A stretch of 7,687 nt of DNA from an uncultured Synergistia bacterium (lineage in GTDB: Bacteria; Eremiobacterota; SpSt-956; JAKJGF01): positions 1 to 7,687 of the forward strand of contig CALARM010000860.1 of NCBI GenBank assembly GCA_937888925.1, written 5' to 3'. The notes beneath the pieces were generated by a model. That model was not told the origin of the DNA and did not search any database. It saw nothing but the letters and a program-made list of their open reading frames with translations. The number at the start of each line of letters is the position of its first letter. Within the stretch, counting starts at the first letter, position 1. The position numbers and the translations under genes were made by a program. Positions 4,551 to 7,687 of this stretch are shown one piece after another.

Positions 4551-6311
4551 ATGGCCTGTGATATTCTTTTAATCAATACGAGAAGAGACCATTTCGGTAC
4601 CATAGAAGGAGATGTAACTATAGGTTTAAATCTCCTGAATGTATTTTTGAAAGAAAAACATTATTCTGTAGATATGTTTCGCGGCTTTTCCCATGAAGCT
4701 TATAAGTGGATAGAAGACACAATAAATAAGAGAGGGACAAAGACTGTCGGCTTTTACTGTGATTATGATAATGTCAATCTTGTAGCTGAACTGTCCAGAA
4801 AAATTAAAGAAAAATGGAATATACCTGTTTTTATAGGCGGCCCTCAGGCTCTGTCTCTTGATGAGGCATTTTTCCGTAGATCTCTCTGTGATGCAGCAGT
4901 AAGAGGTGAAGGTGAATTTACCCTTCTGGAACTGCTGGAAGTTTACATAAATAAAAGAAAAAAACTTTCAGAAGTAGACGGAATAACCTGTATGGACGAG
5001 AATGGTAACATAGTTTATCATCGTGACAGAAAACCTGTAGAAAATCTTGATAATCTTCCATGGCCAGATTTTCGTCTTGAAGGTGAAGGTGTGCCACAGG
5101 ATTCATTGCCTGTACTTACAGGGAGAGGATGTCCTTACAGGTGTACTTTCTGTTATGAAGGGAGTAATAAAAGAACTGTTCGTTTCAGAAGTGTAAAGAA
5201 TGTTCTTGATGAGATTCTATATCATTTTGAAAAAAATCCTTTATATAAATATATATTTTTTCAGGACAGTACCTTTACTCTTGATCCGAAAAGGATTGAA
5301 GATTTATGCACCGGCCTTATGGAACTCAGAAAAGAGAGGGATTTCGTATGGTTCTGTGAAGCTCATGGAGAGACTCTTATTAAATGGCCTCATATGCTGG
5401 AACTTATGGTGAAATCGGGAATGGTAAAGATTGCCCTGGGAATAGAATCCGGCTCTGACAGGGTACTGTCTATGTACAGGAAGCGTACAAACGCCGACAT
5501 GATGGAAAGAGCTATGAGACTCTGTGTGGATGCTGATGTGCCTCAGATTGCAGGTAATATAATCATAGGAGGGCCGTTAGAAAATCAGGAGACAATAGAA
5601 GCAGATGTCAGATTAATCACATCTTTTCTGGATATTGCTCCGGGCAGATTTATTTATTCAAGCTTTTTCTTTACTCCCTATTCACATACTGCCATAACAA
5701 ATGACCCGGCCTCTTTCGGTATGAAACTCATCAGAGAAAGAGAAATTCTGGCTCTTGAAGATATACCTCTTTCAGAAACAGAAGCTTTTACATGGATAGA
5801 TCTGTTCAATGTAAGAGTCGATTTTAACAGAAGAATTTTAAATAAAATGAAAGAGCTTTACAGAACAGGGAAGATACCGATGGAAACAATTCTCACAAAT
5901 TACAGGCTCTTTTATAAATATAATATACCTTCCATATGGATATCAGCTATCTTTGCTTCAGATCCTGTTTCTCATAATTATTATCAATGTCTTGCAAAAA
6001 ATATTTTAAAGCCTTCCCATAAGATAGACAGGGAAAAATTATTTTCATGCCATCCTCAGAGAGTTTTTGATCTCTGGAACAATCTCTCTTTTAAAGGAGA
6101 CTGTCCTTATTTAAATACAAACCTTCTTTCACCTCTGGAATATGAATTACTTCTTCATTGCAGCGGAAAACTCAGATTGAGTGAAATACTGAAGCGTTGC
6201 TACAGACTGTCCGGTAATTACTTTGAACATGAAGAAAGTTTTAATGAGAAAGCTCTTATGATTCTACGTTCCTTTGAAGAAAGACGATGGATCGGCTATG
6301 CTCCTTTTTAA
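4551..6311 (+). CDS. B12-binding-type radical SAM enzyme 3, probable RiPP maturase
   Basis: Predicted enzyme of 586 residues, paralogous to enzymes 1 and 2. The B12-binding-like domain has DILLIN, GGPQ at 96-99 and VRGEGEFTLLELLE. The radical SAM core has C194, C198 and C201 in CPYRCTFC, then FQDSTFT, WFCEAH (Cys269), IALGIESG and IIGGPLEN. The C-terminal winged-helix-like segment begins at LLSPLEYELLL. It is the most divergent of the complete copies: FQDS replaces L-D-D, and NADMMERAM replaces the TLE(D/E)IE segment of enzymes 1 and 2. This suggests a different site or reaction. The ATG start has AAAGGA at 4538-4543, and MACDILLIN aligns with the starts of enzymes 1 and 2. It appears to have its own promoter at 4474, so it may be expressed separately from enzymes 1 and 2. 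Its stop codon overlaps that of convergent enzyme 4. Confidence 0.9.
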   Translation: MACDILLINTRRDHFGTIEGDVTIGLNLLNVFLKEKHYSVDMFRGFSHEAYKWIEDTINKRGTKTVGFYCDYDNVNLVAELSRKIKEKWNIPVFIGGPQALSLDEAFFRRSLCDAAVRGEGEFTLLELLEVYINKRKKLSEVDGITCMDENGNIVYHRDRKPVENLDNLPWPDFRLEGEGVPQDSLPVLTGRGCPYRCTFCYEGSNKRTVRFRSVKNVLDEILYHFEKNPLYKYIFFQDSTFTLDPKRIEDLCTGLMELRKERDFVWFCEAHGETLIKWPHMLELMVKSGMVKIALGIESGSDRVLSMYRKRTNADMMERAMRLCVDADVPQIAGNIIIGGPLENQETIEADVRLITSFLDIAPGRFIYSSFFFTPYSHTAITNDPASFGMKLIREREILALEDIPLSETEAFTWIDLFNVRVDFNRRILNKMKELYRTGKIPMETILTNYRLFYKYNIPSIWISAIFASDPVSHNYYQCLAKNILKPSHKIDREKLFSCHPQRVFDLWNNLSFKGDCPYLNTNLLSPLEYELLLHCSGKLRLSEILKRCYRLSGNYFEHEESFNEKALMILRSFEERRWIGYAPF

Positions 6312-7687
6312 GGACGATGAAAGACTATCAGGTAACGGGACTCCAGCTTTTTTAATATTTTATATAAATTATCTTCCTCGATAGAACTGAACATGTTTTT
6401 TACTGTTTTTATATCAATTCTTCCGTTACATAATAAAAGCAACCTGTATTCTTCAGGAGAAAGAATTACTCCTTCCAATCCTTCCATATCATCTGAAACC
6501 CTGTCAGGATAATAAAAATTTAATTCTTTTTCCTTTATATCTTCGAGCCTTACGGCAGATGTTTTAAGTAACAGATTGAAATAGGGATTGACAAACCTGT
6601 CTTTTGAGTAGAGATAGCTGTACCATGTGCTTGGCAGTTTATAGTTTAAAGCCAGTTCAAAATGTTTTTTTATTCTATTAAAGGGAATTTTCCCTGATTT
6701 AAAAAGTTCTTTGAAGAGAAGAGATATATGTTTTACAAAATCAAATCTTGCATTACTTATGGCATTTCGTGAGAGTGTTTCCGTCTCTGTTACAGGAAAG
6801 TCTTCCAGAGAAGTAAGATAAGGGGCATCCAGTATTTTTATGCCAAATCTGCCAGGCTCCTTTGATATAGCTGTATTGGGAAGAGGCATTATCGTACTTG
6901 TATATATGTCCATTAATCCAGGGGCAAATCTTATCAATTTTTCTGCATACTCTTTTGTTATAAGAAGTGTTTCTTCTGTTTCACAGGCGCCTCCTATTAT
7001 AAAATTACCTGTCAGCTGAGGTAAATCAATATCCCTGCAGATTTTTACTACTTCTTCTATATTTGACAGAGTCATCTGTTTATTGTACATCTCAAGTGCT
7101 TTACTCCACCCGGATTCAAGTCCTATCTGCATTCTTGCCATTCCCGCTTCTTTCATCATAGGAACCATTTCCGGCCATTTACAGATAATAGAAGGGTGTC
7201 CTTCGGCAAACCATATAAAATCATATTTTTTTCTGAGTTCCTTCAGCTCTCTGCAGAACCCTTCTGTTCTATCATAGTTCAATGTAAAAGTATCATCGGC
7301 AAACCATATGTATTTTGCGGAAGGATTTTCTTCCAGTCCCTTTTGTATTTCTTCTGTTACTTTTTTCACACTCCTTAAACGAAGTGTTTTGGTATTTCCT
7401 CCTTCAAAACAAAAGGCACATCTGAAGGGACATCCTCTTGCAGAGAGAACGGGGAAATTGTATTTACGGGACTTATCCAGTAAATGAGATGAAGAAGGGA
7501 AGGGGAGACTGTCCAGATCCATTATAAGAGGCCGTGGTTCATTGCAGACCATCCGGCCTTTATCATCTAAATATAAAATACCTTTAATATCTTCTTTTTT
7601 TATTCTGTTAAAAGCCATATATTCAAGCAATTCGAAAAGTGTATATTCTCCGTCACCTCTTATTAAAAAATCACATTTCGATTTTTT
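6308..7687 (-). CDS. B12-binding-type radical SAM enzyme 4, 5' end cut by the window
   Basis: Fourth paralog, on the opposite strand. A TTG at 7630 could be taken as its start, but the frame stays open to the window edge. Those 19 extra codons encode KCDFLIRGDGEYTLFE, which matches the end of the B12 domain of enzyme 3 (CDAAVRGEGEFTLLE). The gene is therefore partial here: 459 codons are visible, and by alignment about 108 residues lie beyond 7687. In the visible part the cluster cysteines are C86, C90 and C93 (CPFRCAFC), followed by FADDTFT, WFAEGH, MQIGLESG and IIGGACET. The Cys found in WYCE or WFCE of the other three enzymes is Ala here. The stretch before the C-terminal LSPEEYRLLLL segment is about 20 residues shorter than in the paralogs. 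It converges with enzyme 3, overlapping it by 4 bases. A maturase role for the same peptide is inferred from context. Confidence 0.88.
   Translation of the reverse strand, partial: KKSKCDFLIRGDGEYTLFELLEYMAFNRIKKEDIKGILYLDDKGRMVCNEPRPLIMDLDSLPFPSSSHLLDKSRKYNFPVLSARGCPFRCAFCFEGGNTKTLRLRSVKKVTEEIQKGLEENPSAKYIWFADDTFTLNYDRTEGFCRELKELRKKYDFIWFAEGHPSIICKWPEMVPMMKEAGMARMQIGLESGWSKALEMYNKQMTLSNIEEVVKICRDIDLPQLTGNFIIGGACETEETLLITKEYAEKLIRFAPGLMDIYTSTIMPLPNTAISKEPGRFGIKILDAPYLTSLEDFPVTETETLSRNAISNARFDFVKHISLLFKELFKSGKIPFNRIKKHFELALNYKLPSTWYSYLYSKDRFVNPYFNLLLKTSAVRLEDIKEKELNFYYPDRVSDDMEGLEGVILSPEEYRLLLLCNGRIDIKTVKNMFSSIEEDNLYKILKKLESRYLIVFHRP

Noticed and set aside
7628..7630. TTG at 7630 (minus strand) as the true start of enzyme 4
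   Set aside because: The frame continues upstream to the window edge and encodes sequence homologous to the paralogs, so this codon is internal.

Overview
The window reads as the core of a ribosomally made, post-translationally modified peptide (RiPP) gene cluster. One gene (3856-4137) encodes a 93-residue precursor with a Nif11-type leader, an Ala-Ala-Gly cleavage-like motif and a short cysteine-free core. Around it lie four paralogous genes for cobalamin (B12)-binding-type radical SAM enzymes. Each has the CX3CX2C iron-sulfur motif, and the three complete ones have a full N-terminal B12-binding-like domain. The DNA is A+T-rich, with strong AGGAGG-type ribosome binding sites, TTG starts and good sigma-A-like promoter boxes. 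This suggests an anaerobic low-G+C Firmicute (Clostridia or Negativicutes); the sequence alone does not fix a genus.

Layout, left to right. Enzyme 1 (25-1788, +) and enzyme 2 (1835-3598, +) are 46 bases apart, are both 587 residues long and both start with TTG. A 257-base A+T-rich gap follows, with a pair of 11-base direct repeats and a possible promoter. Next comes the precursor gene (3856-4137, +) with an ideal ribosome binding site. The next 413 bases lack an intact gene but are busy. They hold a degenerate remnant of a second Nif11 leader (4178-4252), small hairpins, a large interrupted inverted repeat (4352-4450) and a convincing promoter (4474-4502) whose spacer carries a possible operator. 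Enzyme 3 (4551-6311, +) follows. Enzyme 4 lies on the opposite strand (6308 to beyond 7687) and is cut by the right edge of the window. Enzymes 3 and 4 converge and share a TTAA at their stop codons.

How the genes may work together (inference): the leader of the precursor recruits the radical SAM enzymes, possibly through a C-terminal winged-helix-like domain they all carry, which resembles the PqqD-type RiPP recognition element. Each enzyme could then act at different positions of the roughly 18-residue core LSIVGVDYAFTAAETASH. With no cysteine in the core, thioether (sactipeptide or lanthipeptide) chemistry is unlikely. C-methylation or another carbon-centred radical modification is the better guess. 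No protease, transporter, regulator or immunity gene is visible in the window. Four divergent B12-radical SAM paralogs around a single short precursor is the main point of interest.
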